From NCBI GenBank assembly GCA_024180945.1, contig JAKSGN010000003.1, positions 1,364,001 to 1,428,000 of the forward strand: a stretch of DNA of 64,000 nucleotides, read 5' to 3'. The position numbers were made by a program, and so were the translations under genes. This document shows, piece after piece, positions 20,562 through 32,885 of this stretch (position 1 is the first letter of the stretch; every line of letters begins with the position of its first letter). The stretch comes from Macrophomina tecta (Eukaryota > Ascomycota > Dothideomycetes > Botryosphaeriales > Botryosphaeriaceae). The notes beneath the pieces are model-generated. The model had not been told where the DNA came from, searched no databases, and saw nothing but the letters and a program-made list of their open reading frames with translations.

Positions 20562-22775
20562 ACTGGCGTGCCTTAGTCGACCAAGTGGCACGGCATGGTG
20601 TGGGCATGGGGAAGCGTGAAACATTATCCCTTCCCGAAAACGGTCAAAATGGCAAGGCTTGCCAACCTGTTGCCTGTAGACTTGTCCCGGTACGCTGGTC
20701 GGGCGTCTGCTCAACGCCTTTCATACTATCACCATTGGTGGGGTGCAGGTGCTTGGCTGCCTGTCAGGCCGATAGGTAAGGGGCTGTGCAGGATATGACA
20801 AGGATATCTGGGTACATATCATGAGGAGCACGAGGCTGTGGGCAGCTGTTGGTGCCTGAGCCGGCTCTCGTTGGACGCGCTCGAGGTTGTACAGCCTCGC
20901 GCGTATTTTTGGTCTGACAGACGTACCCTCTTCGCCTGGCTGGGCGTGCACGCATGGAGTTAGTAGGGGCACGCGCACGGCACGCATTATGCAGCGGCGC
21001 GTGACAAGAATTCCGAAGTAGATGTGTTACATATTCCGGAAAAGTACACAAGCTCTTGCCATGCCTGAGGCATATATAGACGAAGAGTCTGAAGGGAACT
21101 TCTTGAGCTTAACGAAATCCATGATGCATGATAAGCAGTCTGAGAATGATCGATACGACGTCTCAGCCCTTTCGGGCTCCTCGGGATTCCCCACTTTAAA
21201 CCTTCCCTCCGCTCGTCTGGGATCTTGCGCTGCGGGGAATAACGGGAGTGATGGCATCCTGGTCGACAGCTTCGCCTGGTGCCGTCTGCATGGTCGCCCG
21301 AAGGCGAGAGTCTAGCGAGACATTCGCTTGAACAAATGCTAAATTCAGCCTAACGCTTCTTCCTTTTCTCATGATTAGGCCACGCTGATTCGTCTGCTAA
21401 AGGCTGTCGAGCTCCGGCAATTTATGAGTGCATTCGAACTGCTCCCTCCGCTCTTGCACACTTTCACACGCCGTCCGGCCTCCGCCTCGCCCTGATCAAC
21501 GACCTGAAGCAAAGGCGAGCGAGGCACGGCTGCACCATCATCGCGGCTTCGCACCTCTCGCCAGCAATCATACACGCACGTGGACATACGCCGCACCCTG
21601 CAAGTATCAAGACACGAGCGTCGAACCATGCAATCAAGAAGAGAGAGCACTAGAGAGTCATGTCCCTCAAGAGAAAGCCGACAATCTCACGTCAAAGCGT
21701 TTCAACAAGCGCGAGCCGTCAAATGTGATGGGACGCTTCGTGCCATATTTAGCGGCCCACAGGCGCTTGTCGGGCACGGCCATTGGCTGCGCCTCTTTTC
21801 TTACTCTGTGCACCTTCGCTTCGGGTAACACCTGGGTTGCTTGTGCGGTCTGTGTGCGGAGGGAAAGTGGGTTTCCGTTGTCGATCACGGCGGCGGCTGG
21901 TTGGGTGGCCTTGAAGGAGAATCCTGGCGTTTAGCTGTTGGTGCAGACCACTGGCGTGGGTTCATCTGCGCACTGTTCAACGTCTTGTTTGAGCCATTCA
22001 CCAGCGCGGGTGGTGCGGCACGGGCGGGACGGCGCGGGGAATGGTTCTCTTGAAACGGCGTGAGCGCTGGTGCCTGGGGGTTGTCGTGGCACAAAGCCTG
22101 AGGTGTGAATTGGTCGATGCCGAATGCGCGTGGGTAAGCGGGCTTGCATGATGGCGTGCATAAGATAGGGTGGACGTGGCTGCGCGGGATGAGACAGGGA
22201 GGAGACGGCGAAGGCGGACGTGGCGGTGTGTGAGAGGTATCCTCGTGGACGGAGTAAGACGAGCAGGAGATTATGCACGGCGAAATTCGCTGATGGCCGT
22301 CTTTGCCGAGTCGGATTCATTCTGTACAGTACAATAGGACGAGGCTCTCAGCCCTCTACTATGGATATTCTACAGACGATGTAGGAGAGAGGGTATGGAG
22401 TCACGAAAAGAGGGGCCCCAAAAATAGATAAACAAATAAACGGGAACAGTGAACGCCTTTCGTGCGCCGTAATGCTGAAACCCAACTTTATATGCACGCT
22501 GCAATCATCACTCGCTGGGAAGACTCGGTGAGCATGCTGTTACGCCAAACATAAATCCAAACGCGTGAACGCTACAATTTTCGGGCGTGATGGGTCAAAA
22601 ATATAGGTCATTTCCGTGTTGCTGGGGAAAATTGTGCCTGTGGATAAATGGTGGTTGTGAGTTCCAGATTGGAGTGTCAAGTCGACAGTATGTGGCGGAC
22701 AATGGGGGTATATAGCGGAAGCGTTGTCGATGGCGCAAGCCAAATATCCAAAAGTGTGGCGGCCTGAAGAAATGG
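20562..22775. other. Gene-free stretch, 2.2 kb
   Basis: It contains the 3' ends of RRP46 and of the minus-strand membrane protein gene. Open frames such as 21428-21934 have no family features, no supporting splice structure and competing frames on the other strand. No tRNA or repeat was found. Confidence 0.4.
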
Positions 22776-24050
22776 CTACACGTGTGATGATTGCATGAGC
22801 GTGGAATTGAACTCCGGGTCGTTGAGAAGCTCGCTCAGCCTTCCTTGCGGGTCGAATTCATGAGGAACTTTAAAGATGGTCATGCCGGTTACTTTGTCAA
22901 CCTCGGTACCAGCGGCTTTGGCTGCCACTTTGGCCTCGCGGAGCCACTGATCCCATACGTCAGTACGAGGGGCTGCATCACCAAGCTGTACCCAATCGGT
23001 CTCTTTGGTCGCGACGATGGCCTTGAACAGAGCCTGAGTGAAAGAGTCATTCTTGTCGGTGAACTTGTTTTTTGAAGATGATGCCGTTTCTAGACGCTGA
23101 GGGCGGACATTGAAGGCGGAGGTATTCCAGTGCACACGAGCTGGGATGGCGGCGACGATCCAGTAAGAGGCATTGAGGATCATGTAAGCAGCGGCGAAAC
23201 AGGTCTGCGACTTTACCTGGCAATTAGCGAGGCAGATAACGCCAGCCATGAGCAGAATAGAGCCGACAAGAGCAAGAAGACGGTAAAGGACCTGGTCTTC
23301 GAGCAGATACTCGATGTTCTCCGGGGCGAAGAAGATTTCGCGGGCAACGTCCTCGCTGCACTTGACGACCAGGAAGCTTCCTTTGGGATGACGGATGACG
23401 ACGTCGCCGCGGGGAACGTGGCCCTTGGAGTATTTCCGCTTGGGCAGCTTCAAGGTCCACTTGTTGCCGATTCCAATGACGGTTGAAAGAAGAGACAGGC
23501 AGCAGACAGAGATGAGAGCCATGCCGTCCTGCCAGATGGCTGCAAGGATGAGGATGGCCAGGGCGAAGACGGCACCGAGGATGTTGTTGGCAGTAAGCCA
23601 ACCGAAAGCGCGAGCCTTGACTATTGGGGCTTCATCATTACGCTCGATCTCGACACAGCGCACCTCGAATTCGTTCAACGAATCGGCGTCACTTTAGGCG
23701 GGTTAGCTCAGCGTTGCCGGAGGCTGTACAGGGGCTCCTTACAGAACAATGGAGCCGATATGGTTCAGAGCGTCGCGGTCGTTGCCAGACACCACACCAG
23801 TTACCCGGCCGAGGGCCGGGTCGAGTCTTGAGGGCCTGGAAGGGCGCAGCAAGGCTTGGGGAGCGGGGAGGAGGCGTGGTACAAACATCCACTTGGAGAG
23901 AGTGGAGACTTGGGCGTTGGCTAGGACGGAACCCTCGCCGAGAATGGCGAGGAAACCGACGATATCAAGCTGGATGCTGACGAAGTTGGGGATAGTGCTG
24001 AAGAAGTCGCCGGAGACACCATCGCCCTGCGAACCAGAATCGTTGGCCAT
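22776..24050 (-). CDS. Multipass membrane protein of unknown function
   Basis: Exons 24050-23743 and 23691-22776 give 407 residues. The join is phase 2 (GTTCT to TGACGCC), producing GSIVLDADSLNEFEVRCVEI. Visible membrane segments: around NILGAVFALAILILAAI, then MALISVCCLSLLSTVIGIG, VLYRLLALVGSILLMAGVI and AAAYMILNASYWIVAAI. Between them lies a conserved-looking loop PRGDVVIRHPKGSFLVVKCS with an LEDQVLYRL motif. The C-terminal 120 residues are soluble and mixed-charge, with TDWVQLGDAAPRTDVWDQWL. This pattern matches a widespread but uncharacterised fungal membrane protein family. There is no signal peptide; an N-terminal hydrophobic stretch (SIQLDIVGFLAILGEGSVL) may be a further helix. Confidence 0.8.
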
Positions 24051-25417
24051 GGCGAGGGATTCGCTGAGCAGAGACGAGATGAGAGAAGCGGGATATGGCT
24101 CACTCGGATCCTTCAGCGGGAGCTAGCTGGGAAGAGACTGGGAGAGAAGATGGCGGCGGCGCAGCCAGGCGGCAGGAAGAGATATAAGAGAATTGTCGCG
24201 GGAGCTCGGACAGCCTCAGGCTGGAGCAATGAGGCTCTTGCTGCGGCGAAGGCAGCCGGTGAGAGAGAGAAGTGAACAGCGTGAGATGCGCTAGCTGCTG
24301 CATGCACGCAGCCCCCACGGGCGGCGGTGGAGGGTTCAGCCTTGGAGCGTCCAACCAGCGCTCAGTCAGCGGGCGATCGCCAGGCTCCAACGGGCCATGG
24401 CCTCCGCACCGGCGCCCGCCATCCTCCAAACTCCACTGAAACACCAAAATTGGATGCGCGCGCGTGTCTTGCGGTGAAGCGGACGGCGAAGGAAGCGGGT
24501 CTGTTGTTCGCAGTCTTGACTCAGGACGCGCTGGCAGACGCGCGACAGGGTCGTTGGCAGCAGGTGGGGCAGCTCGCTCGACAGCCGCCAGCAGGGCCGC
24601 CCGGCGTGACGTGCGCCAGTCCAGCCCGTCCGCTCATCGTCCTCTCAGCCCAACCAAGAAGCTTCGACCCTCGGCGCGATCCACGACCTCATCCTCCAAC
24701 CCCGTTTGCTGCCCGCCTGCGCTGCGACCTCCATCTGCACCACCGCATCTCGCTCTTTGTAAGTTCTCTTGCTGCTGTCTCCGTCGCCTTCTGATCACCA
24801 GGCACCAGCTGTAAGGCTGAGCCTGCGCCCCTTCTCACTGCGACCGCAACTTGGCCAGAGACCACGCGCGACGTGTCCCTGTACCACTTTCTTTGCTCCA
24901 AGTCCCGCTCTGTTTCGCCCTCGTCTGTCTTATCTCGTACACCGTATGCCATCCTTTTCCCATACTCTTTTCCCGCCCCGTGTTCTCCAGCCTCGCCCTT
25001 CGTTCTGCTGTCACACGCAGGTACAGCTGGCGTGCGGGGTGGCGAGGCGCAGCAAGGCAGCCTCGCCATATAAAGTTCCCCTGATACCTGCTTGCGCTCT
25101 GCTGCTTACTCTTCGACATTTTGCGAAAATGCGAGCGCAAGGCTGACTCTGGAGCCTTGCAGCGCGGCCAGTGAACGGCGAACTCCTCCCACCAATCAAA
25201 GTCTGCCCTCTAGTCGCTTGCCGAACGTGCTGATTTAAGACTCATCAGCCTTGTCCGTGCTTACGCTCCTGGTACTTATAAGCCGGCACTGTCTGCTGCT
25301 CACTTTTCAAGGGGTTTGAGACTCCGCTACTTTGATTTGCCTCGACGTTTTTCCGCTGCGATTGTGAATGGGCGAAGAAGGTGGTGATCCTTTTGACAGC
25401 AAACCAAACATCGAACT
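24051..25417. promoter_or_regulatory. Divergent upstream region, 1.4 kb
   Basis: It lies between the start of the membrane protein (-) and the ADGF gene (+). The part from about 24600 to 25000 is CT-rich on the plus strand. CTTATAAG at 25275-25282 is a TATA-like site about 140 bases before the ADGF start. No gene is visible. Confidence 0.5.
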
Positions 25418-27649
25418 ATGTCGTACGATTCGGAGTCTGAAACTATGCCTGGACCAGGGAAACATTGGCTGCGTGCTCTCTCGCCACGGTTTGTACCCCT
25501 TTGTCCCCTTTAATTCGTCCTTCCTACCAACAAAACTTGCAGCCGCACCCGGTCCCAGCTCACCTCTTCTAACAAGTCGACAGCACGTATACAAATAAGT
25601 TGCGGAAGCGGGAGAGCAAGAGCGGTCTAGATGAGAAGGATTCCAGACCCAACACAATCTCGGCCGCCGAGAAATCGGAGGACCTTCCCCACAAAAGACC
25701 CAAGCAGCAGATGCTACCTGCAACGCCACCCCAAGAAGCCGATGAACCTCCAATTGAGGAAATGAGCAAAGAGGAGAAGGTCCAACAATCTAAAGATTTG
25801 TTGAAGCAGAACCTCAACGATTCTGAGCGGAAACAGCACTATGACAATCGACGAAGCGAGCTTCTAAAAGAGGAACAAACCGATTCTTGGGATAGAGAAT
25901 CTAGAAATTCCGCCTCGCATTTCCAAAATCTTGCTGCCGACATTGTGTGGAGAATACGAGAGCATGAGCGCGACAATCTTTTCGGTAACAAGGCCTCCGA
26001 GCAGATTCCGGAGCCATCCACCAGGGATATGGGTGGCCAATTCCTGACCAACAAGGAGAGAATAGAGGAACACAGTCTTCTGTTCAAGATAGCCAAAAAC
26101 ATGCCCAAGGGTGCCCATCTACATGCTCACTTTAACGCTGAGCTTCCAGTCGATGACCTGTTGAAGCGTGTTCGAGATATGGATACTATGTTTGTAAGGA
26201 GCACACAGCCATTAGTGGTGCCCGAGGATTACGCCAAAACAGAAATTGTCTTCACTGTCTTGCCATCGGACCATCCGGAGGCAGACCTTTTCTCGAAAGA
26301 TTACAGCCCCGCCTTCAAAAATACAGACAACAATCCCTGGATGAAATGGACCACTTTTCAAGGCAGATTTGGGGACAAGGCGCCCAATGGCATCTTGGAT
26401 GCTGAGAAATGGGTACAGGAAAAAATGGTTCTTTCTGAGGAGGAAGTCTATGGTACATCACAAACGGTGAATGGGTAGGTGCAATCATCAATATACCGCC
26501 GACCTCAGCATAGGCTTACAATTTCCCAGCATCTGGGCTCGTTTCAACCAAGCCACGAGATGCTTCAAGGGCATTCTGAATTTCGAATCCGCATACCGTT
26601 GGTACGTAAAGGAAGCCATGAGGAACATGGTCAAGAACGGGGTTATGTATGCCGAGCTCCGGCCTATGCTCATGGACAAAACTATCCCTTCGGATGACGG
26701 CCTAAGACAGATTGACCTCGAAGGTCAAATGAAGATTGTTGAAAACGTCATAGTCGAGTACCAAAATGAGCTTCAAAGCAAAGGCGAGCTCTCCAAACTT
26801 CCCTGGGGTATAAAGATCATATACTGTACCCCTCGCTCCATTCCGAAACAGAAGATGCAGTCTGAGCTTGAAGACTGTATAAGGTTGAAAATCAAGTTTC
26901 CAGAACTCATTTGCGGTATGTTGGATGCTTTGCTGGAAGATATTACTTTCCTCAGCTGACAGTTCCAGGCTTTGATCTAGTTGGTGCTGAAGATCGCCCG
27001 AACCCCATTGGGTTTTACCGCGAGGAGCTCTTGTCTTTCGTTCAGACTTGCAAGGAACTGGGTATCAACATCCCTTTTATGTTTCATGCTGGAGAAACGC
27101 TCTTGGACACCGGAGGCACGAAGGAGCCCGAAAACTCCAATCTTTACGAATCTGTCTTACTCAATGCCAAGCGTGTTGGACATGGGTTTGCGCTGACGAA
27201 ACATCCCAAGCTCATTAAACGATTCCAGGACCTCAATATCTGCATTGAATTGTGTCCAATCTCCAACGAGCTTCTTCACCTTTGCCGTAATGTCAAGGAG
27301 CATCCTTACCCAGAGATACTCGCTGCAGGCATTCCTTGTACAGTCAATGCAGACAATCCGGCACTTTTTGGGTATGTGCCAACCTTATACTTCTTACAAG
27401 GCTTTCGAGTAACAACTTACGAATAAATACAGGGCGGATATGAATCACGAATTTTACCAAGTGATGGTTGGCACACCTACCATGAGCATACACGGCTGGC
27501 GGCAGCTTGCGAAGTGGAGTATCGAACACAGCTGCCTCAAGCATGAGGAAATAGAAGACGGCCTAAGGTTCTTCGGAGAACGATGGGAATCCTTCTGTGA
27601 ATGGGTCGTTAATGAATATGGTGATTATGCGAGGAGCCTCGATATATGA
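25418..27649 (+). CDS. Adenosine deaminase, ADGF/CECR1 (ADA2)-like
   Basis: Five exons (25418-25488, 25584-26474, 26530-26915, 26969-27371, 27433-27649) give about 655 residues. Metal and active-site motifs of the adenosine deaminase family are present: GAHLHAHF (HxH), FMFHAGE, KRVGHG and VNADNPALFG, with the catalytic acid in a short spacing after each. The order, the long N-terminal region before HxH and the NKERIEEHSLLFKIAKNMPKG lead-in fit the ADGF group rather than Ada1. Family reaction: adenosine to inosine plus ammonia. No signal peptide is seen at the start, which begins MSYDSESETMPGPG, so it is probably intracellular, unlike animal ADGFs. Residues about 25-75 are low-complexity and charged. 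Each splice restores a motif in frame (for example VNG|IWARFNQ). Confidence 0.9.
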
Positions 27650-29442
27650 CGAATCACGAATCTCTTTGCTAAAGGCACACCGCGGAATTGACGCTACCCC
27701 GCATCTCCTCCATACCACCCTGTGGGCGCTGGAAATACTGCGGATGCCAAGCCATGTTTTTTTACCCGCAAAGACTCTTGATCTAGGAGCTCCCGCAATG
27801 TAGGGCCAGGCAACTGGACTGGCAGGCTGTTGTAAGGCTCGCAGCAGAGTCAGGGAAAACTTGTGGCCAAGTGAGGCACATATAGTGCACAGATCCGGCC
27901 GAACTGAAGATCACAGAACCAATTCAGTCGTGGAGCGGCGAGGCTACTTTTCACAAGGGCTGCTGGGAGTTCCACATTCGGGTAGGCCGGGGCAACTGAT
28001 GGGTTTCATTAAGATGACTCCGGTTTCGCGGTATAGGACGATTGCGGCGAGGCTCGTTTGCACCGCTAAAGAACTTACTTTGCCATTTCAACGTACTCAC
28101 CGATTTAATTGATACCGTAGATCTCATATGCATATCTCCTGTGCATACTGTTCAGGTATGTTGCACACAATGCAGCGTGAGCTTCTTTACTGACCATGTT
28201 TCAAGATCCTTCGCTGCTAGATTAAGTGCACGATTCTCGGCTCCAGAAAAGAATTAGCGTCTCCGAAAACACGCATAACTCGTCTTGATCCTCCCGCGAT
28301 GAAGCCAGTTGAATTGATCATGATCGCTTATTGCTTCTTTGTTTACTTTACGCTGTCTATGGATACCCTTTGAAGCGGTTAATGACCACAGCTGAAAGGT
28401 TCAATGTAGCCTTCTCCAGCAACGCTGAAGGAGCTCGAAAATCAGACCTGTATGCGAAATTTGGAGAGACGTACATGAACTGTGTGAATGGTACAATGGA
28501 TCTAAACATTCGGAAGGAGTTCGCAGCAGTGGGATCTTACACATGGTCATTGCCAGCGTCAAAGCAGCTTTTTTTTTTTTTTTCCCAGAGACCAGAATTC
28601 CGTCCCTGATAGCGTCTTCATATATAACGAGCAAGTGGAATCTTTACACGATCCAGTGCTAGTCGTCTCACCACCTTCCGCCAACGCGCTGGATTCTGAA
28701 CGGGACATTCACCGCATGCACCATCATCCCTAGCGCTGCCCGGCAGCGCTACGCATATTTATATCACCCGCATATTCTGCTCTTCCTCTCTTTCCCCACC
28801 ATCCATGCAACCTATCACCGGCGGTCACTTTCAACCCCCTCACATACCAGCTGGCCGACCTAGTACTGTGTGTGGACGCTTCCCCCTCCGCTCCGTGCGC
28901 CACGCCTTCTCACCTTCCTCGAACCCCAAAGCCGTGTCCAGTATCGCCGTGGTTGCAGATACAACACCGCCGCTCCTGCAGCGCAGCGTGCAATCTGGAC
29001 AGCTAGTTCTGAATAGGCGCCATCCGCACACTCTCTACCGCTACTTCGCCATCGCCGAGGTACAATTCCTTCACAGTCACTTCGGTACCGCGCAGCTCCT
29101 ACAGGCCTGAAGGCACCCAGCTCACCTCGAGCACTCCCTCCGGTATCTAATCATCCGTGCGCCTCATTTGGCGAGAAAAATACAGCCCCGTAAGTGCAGC
29201 AAGCACGAAAATACCCAATCTGCCATTCGCTCGAGCACGGTGCACCTCACAACATATCCGCACCATCGCAGCACATCAATCCACGGAAGACAGAGCCAGG
29301 CGAAGAGCTCATCAGCCCGTCTCCTGTAATTTTTGCAAGCAAACTTCATCTGAGTCGCTCCAGAGCCCCACCAAGTTCGCACAAGCTGTGACCTGTGCCC
29401 TGGTCTGTCGCAAACTCACGAAGCCAACATCCTCAAGTAAAT
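27650..29442. other. Gene-free stretch, 1.8 kb
   Basis: No convincing coding frame. It includes a T run at 28569-28583 and a TATTTATAT-like site near 28756, but the frames that follow (28805-29110) match nothing. The last part leads into the next gene. Confidence 0.4.
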
Positions 29443-30848
29443 ATGCGCTTCAACGCCCCTCGCGTTACTGTGCTCGGCTTCGCCCTGCTTCAGCTGCTTC
29501 AGCTCGCTGCTCTGGCCAATGGATATGCACACGCCGTCACTGCGTCGACTGTCTTGGGTAATATCAAATCTGAAACCAGTTCCGGAGGTGCAGCGGTGAC
29601 GGGTACTGCTGGCCAGGATTATGCGATCGCCAGTACGTTGAGAAGTACTGTGGTTATTTCTATAACCGCTTCCTCATCCGTGACGACTGCTTCCCGGTCT
29701 GATACAACAGCTTCCACTTTCACCAGCTCGAGCCAGGGCCGTAGCCAGTTCTGTGATCAGCAAGAGAGCTGTAAGTTCAATGACAGCGGGAGCTTTCAGT
29801 TGCTGACATTTGATTAGTCGGTTGTGGCAGGGATTATTATTGCTATGGCGATAGGTCTGGCAATCTTGGTTGTTGTCCCAGGTGAGCACTGCTTCCCTTG
29901 ATAAGCCGTCAGCTTTGCTCACCATGTCAGTATGAGCCTGTGCATACCCGCAACAACTTGCCTTAATCGAGCAGAGCTTGCGAGCAAGACTTGTGATGCC
30001 GCGACTGGTTGCCTGGCCTGGTTAGTTTCCCGCCGACCACTGGCGGCTTTGGTACTGATATTACTTTAAGTGAGTCACCCGACGATCCGAGGTGCGGAGT
30101 ATTATCCAACGATAAATACACGGCCACTACTTATTTCTGTACCGCCACGGATTTTACGTCTTTCAGCCCACATTTTGGTCCTCTGGGCAGCATTTCAAGG
30201 TATGATTGGCCTCTATCGACGACCCAGGATGGTTCGGCTACAGCTTCCCCGGTCGCCGCCACAACTTCAGAAGATACCAGCGGCGGGCATTCTGAAAAGG
30301 GTAAAGACATCGGAATAGCCTTTGGGGTGCTCGGTTTCTGTGGCTTTGCTGCTGTAGGAGCTTGGTGTGCATACCGCCGACACTACAAGCCACGTCAAAA
30401 TGTAATGGATCCCCTCTGGCAGCCGTCAGGTGCCGGACCTCGTCACGATCGCAGCACAGTGGAGCTGGATGCCGTCGGCGCGCGGCGCACGGAACTGGAT
30501 GCCCAGCGGAGCCGTTCTGAACTGGAAGCTGCTCAAGCTCCTCCCCAGCATGAATTGGAAACTGATTCGAAGAAACCCGAGCTGGGCGGCATGTCCAAGG
30601 AAGCTGTGATAGAGCACTCCTGCATTTCTCCGGGCATCGACGACGGGTTCAGAAGGAACTCGCCTGTTTCCCCTCTGCCTCCGGCATGCCCTGGCACGGC
30701 TACGTCGGGTAGGGCTACGCCGGCGAAGAAGTCTGATGGACGGTATGGTGCAGGAGGCTTTCTCAACCCGGAGTATGCACTCAGGGATGGCCTGTGGGAG
30801 AACGAAGACGGCAGGCAGATCGGAGGATGCAGTGGCAAGTTCAGTTAA
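29443..30848 (+). CDS. Secreted, Cys-rich, membrane-anchored protein
   Basis: Exons 29443-29770, 29818-29881, 29931-30020 and 30071-30848 give 419 residues. An N-terminal signal peptide (VLGFALLQLLQLAALANG) is followed by a Ser/Thr-rich, probably O-glycosylated stretch. Next comes a Cys-rich module built across exons 1-4: CDQQESFGCGRDYYCYGD, LGCCPSMSLCIPATTC, TCDAATGCLACESPDD, then CTATDF. A single helix (IGIAFGVLGFCGFAAVGAWC) near residue 255 ends in YRRHY, leaving a cytosolic tail of about 150 residues rich in Glu and Ser. The layout (signal, Ser/Thr, Cys-rich, one helix, tail) resembles fungal wall-sensor or WSC-like proteins, but I do not recognise the Cys pattern as WSC. Introns have GTAAGT/GCTGAC-type signals. 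Confidence 0.72.
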
Positions 30849-31238
30849 ACAGGCAACGCCGTGCCGACGCCGCAAAGCCCAACAAGCGAGATCGATCGTT
30901 GCCTCCCTTTTCTTGGTGGATGCAGGTGGGATAAGTGCATCAGGCGAATGTAGCCCCGGGCGAGGAGGCCAATGGGCTATTGTCTGTATCCGGGACATGC
31001 TAAAGGCAAATCGGACGGTAGACTAGAAAGACCTCAACCAGGAAAGTTTTGGTTGCATTGAGATCCGATGACTCTTGTGCATGTCCGCTCCTAGGGTGGA
31101 GCTGAAGGAAGGTGACCAGGGTCTAAAAGGGAAATGACGTTTTTTTTCGGGGAATTCGGCGAGGTTTAGCCGGGTGCACATGTCTGGGGAGGACGAGCGC
31201 ATGAAGCTGCGCAATTCCCTCCACCATGGCAAAGCAAC

Positions 31239-32323
31239 ATGCCACCCAAAGATGACCCTGACGCGAACTCTCGTCCAAAGGAATCGCCGGCTCAACAGAA
31301 GCGGCCAAGGCCGCGATCCGCCTTCTCCAGCATCACTACCGTCCCGGCCCCGGTGAAGCGTCTTTTCGACAAGTTCCCCCTCGTCACCTGTCCCGCAAAC
31401 GAGCTGCCGCACCGCGCGCCGCACGAACGCCAACGGCCTCAGCTGTACATATTCACGACCGAGGATGGCGCGCGCAGGGGAGATCCGTCTTTCAATCCCA
31501 GTTGTCTGAAATGGCAGGTTCGTCGCCTCAATCTGGGTAGAAATTCGCCAGACTGTGCAAAGCTGACTGGGGGGCGCTGATCACAGGCATACTTCAAATT
31601 CAGCGGAGTCGACTTCGCCACGGTCGCGTCGAGTAATCACGCGTCTCCCAGCGGCGCGCTGCCTTTTTTGCTGCCGGGAGGCGCCAATGCCTCGATACTC
31701 GACCAGCCGCACGTCGTACCTTCGGGCAAACTGCAGAAGTGGGTGATGGACAATGCCGGCGCACCGGTGGAGGAACCCGCCGACGATCGCTTCGAGGCAT
31801 ACATGTCGCTGCTGGACCACAACATACGGCGAGCATGGGTAAGCAGGGCCCCGGCAAGCGAAGCGGATGGAATCCGGCCACCGCTAACACTTACTCCCCC
31901 CTGCAGCTATACACACTCTACCTGACGCGCAACTTTGACGCCATCGCCCAACCGCTCTACATCGACCGCAGCTCATCCAACGCAGTGGTCCGGGCCAGCA
32001 TAGCGCGCGATCTGCGGGCGGCGGCGCGGACGGAGCTGCTCAAGCACGGGGCGGTCATCGACGCCGAGACGATATACTCGGAGGCCGAGGACGCGCTGCG
32101 GGCGCTGGAGAGCGCGCTGGGGGCGGACAAGTGGTTCTTCGCGGCAGAGCGTCCCGGGCTGTTCGATGCCAGCGTGTTCGCGTATACGCACCTGCTGCTC
32201 GCGCAGGACTTTGGCGGCGCAGGGGGCTGGGCGAAGACGCGACTGGGCGATGCGGTGAGGGCGAGGCAGCGGCTGGTGCGACACCAGGAACGCGTGTTCG
32301 AGGCGTATTTCCAGAGCGCGTGA
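31239..32323 (+). CDS. Metaxin/Sam35-like mitochondrial outer membrane protein
   Basis: Exons 31239-31517, 31587-31838 and 31907-32323, all phase 0, give 315 residues. After a basic N-terminal segment it carries a thioredoxin-like GST-N fold: PQLYIFTTEDGARRGDPSFN, PSCLKWQ|AYFKFSGVDF and LPFLLPGG. A GST-C-like helical part follows, with KWFFAAERPGLFDASVFAYTH. This is the pattern of fungal metaxins (Sam35/Tom38, Sam37-type), which sit in the SAM complex that inserts beta-barrel proteins into the mitochondrial outer membrane. No membrane helix is obvious, as for Sam35. The assignment to Sam35 rather than Sam37 is by length and N-terminus, and I am not certain of it. Confidence 0.8.
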
Positions 32324-32885
32324 GACGGGGTAGATACGTGAATTGTGTAATGCCGGCGACTGCCACTGCGGAAAGGCGGGTGGGGGTCGTTCACGACGAA
32401 GCAAATATGACTTGGAAACCCGTAGTCTTTTGTTGAGGACAGGGACATTCTCGCGCCTGGGTCGATGCCGGGAGCTCGCAGCTAGGAGCAGAGCGGAGTC
32501 TGCAATGGCGTGAGTCATTGGCCAGCATGGTGTGAGTGGTGCAGGTTCGCGTGGCGCTAACAAAACGAGTACTTAGTGTTGCACGCAGTCACATGGCTTC
32601 GTGTTTTCCTATTTGTTCCCCGACCTCCCACCACCTCCGCCACGCGCGTCTGGTCTCCCGGCTCACCTTTCCTCGTCGTTCCCGTTTGCAGTTGCTAGCC
32701 TGAGGTCTACTTCTGTTTCCGATTTGCTGTCCACCCGTCTGCTTCCTTCTGAGAACAGGCTTCAATCAACTTCCTCGTCTTCCGCCGCTCCTCCCGCTAG
32801 TCCCGCCCCGCCTCTCCCTGCATGCTCTAGCCTCTGCCGCTCCAAGGGGAATAAGATATAAAAATAAAAATTAACAGTCATAACG

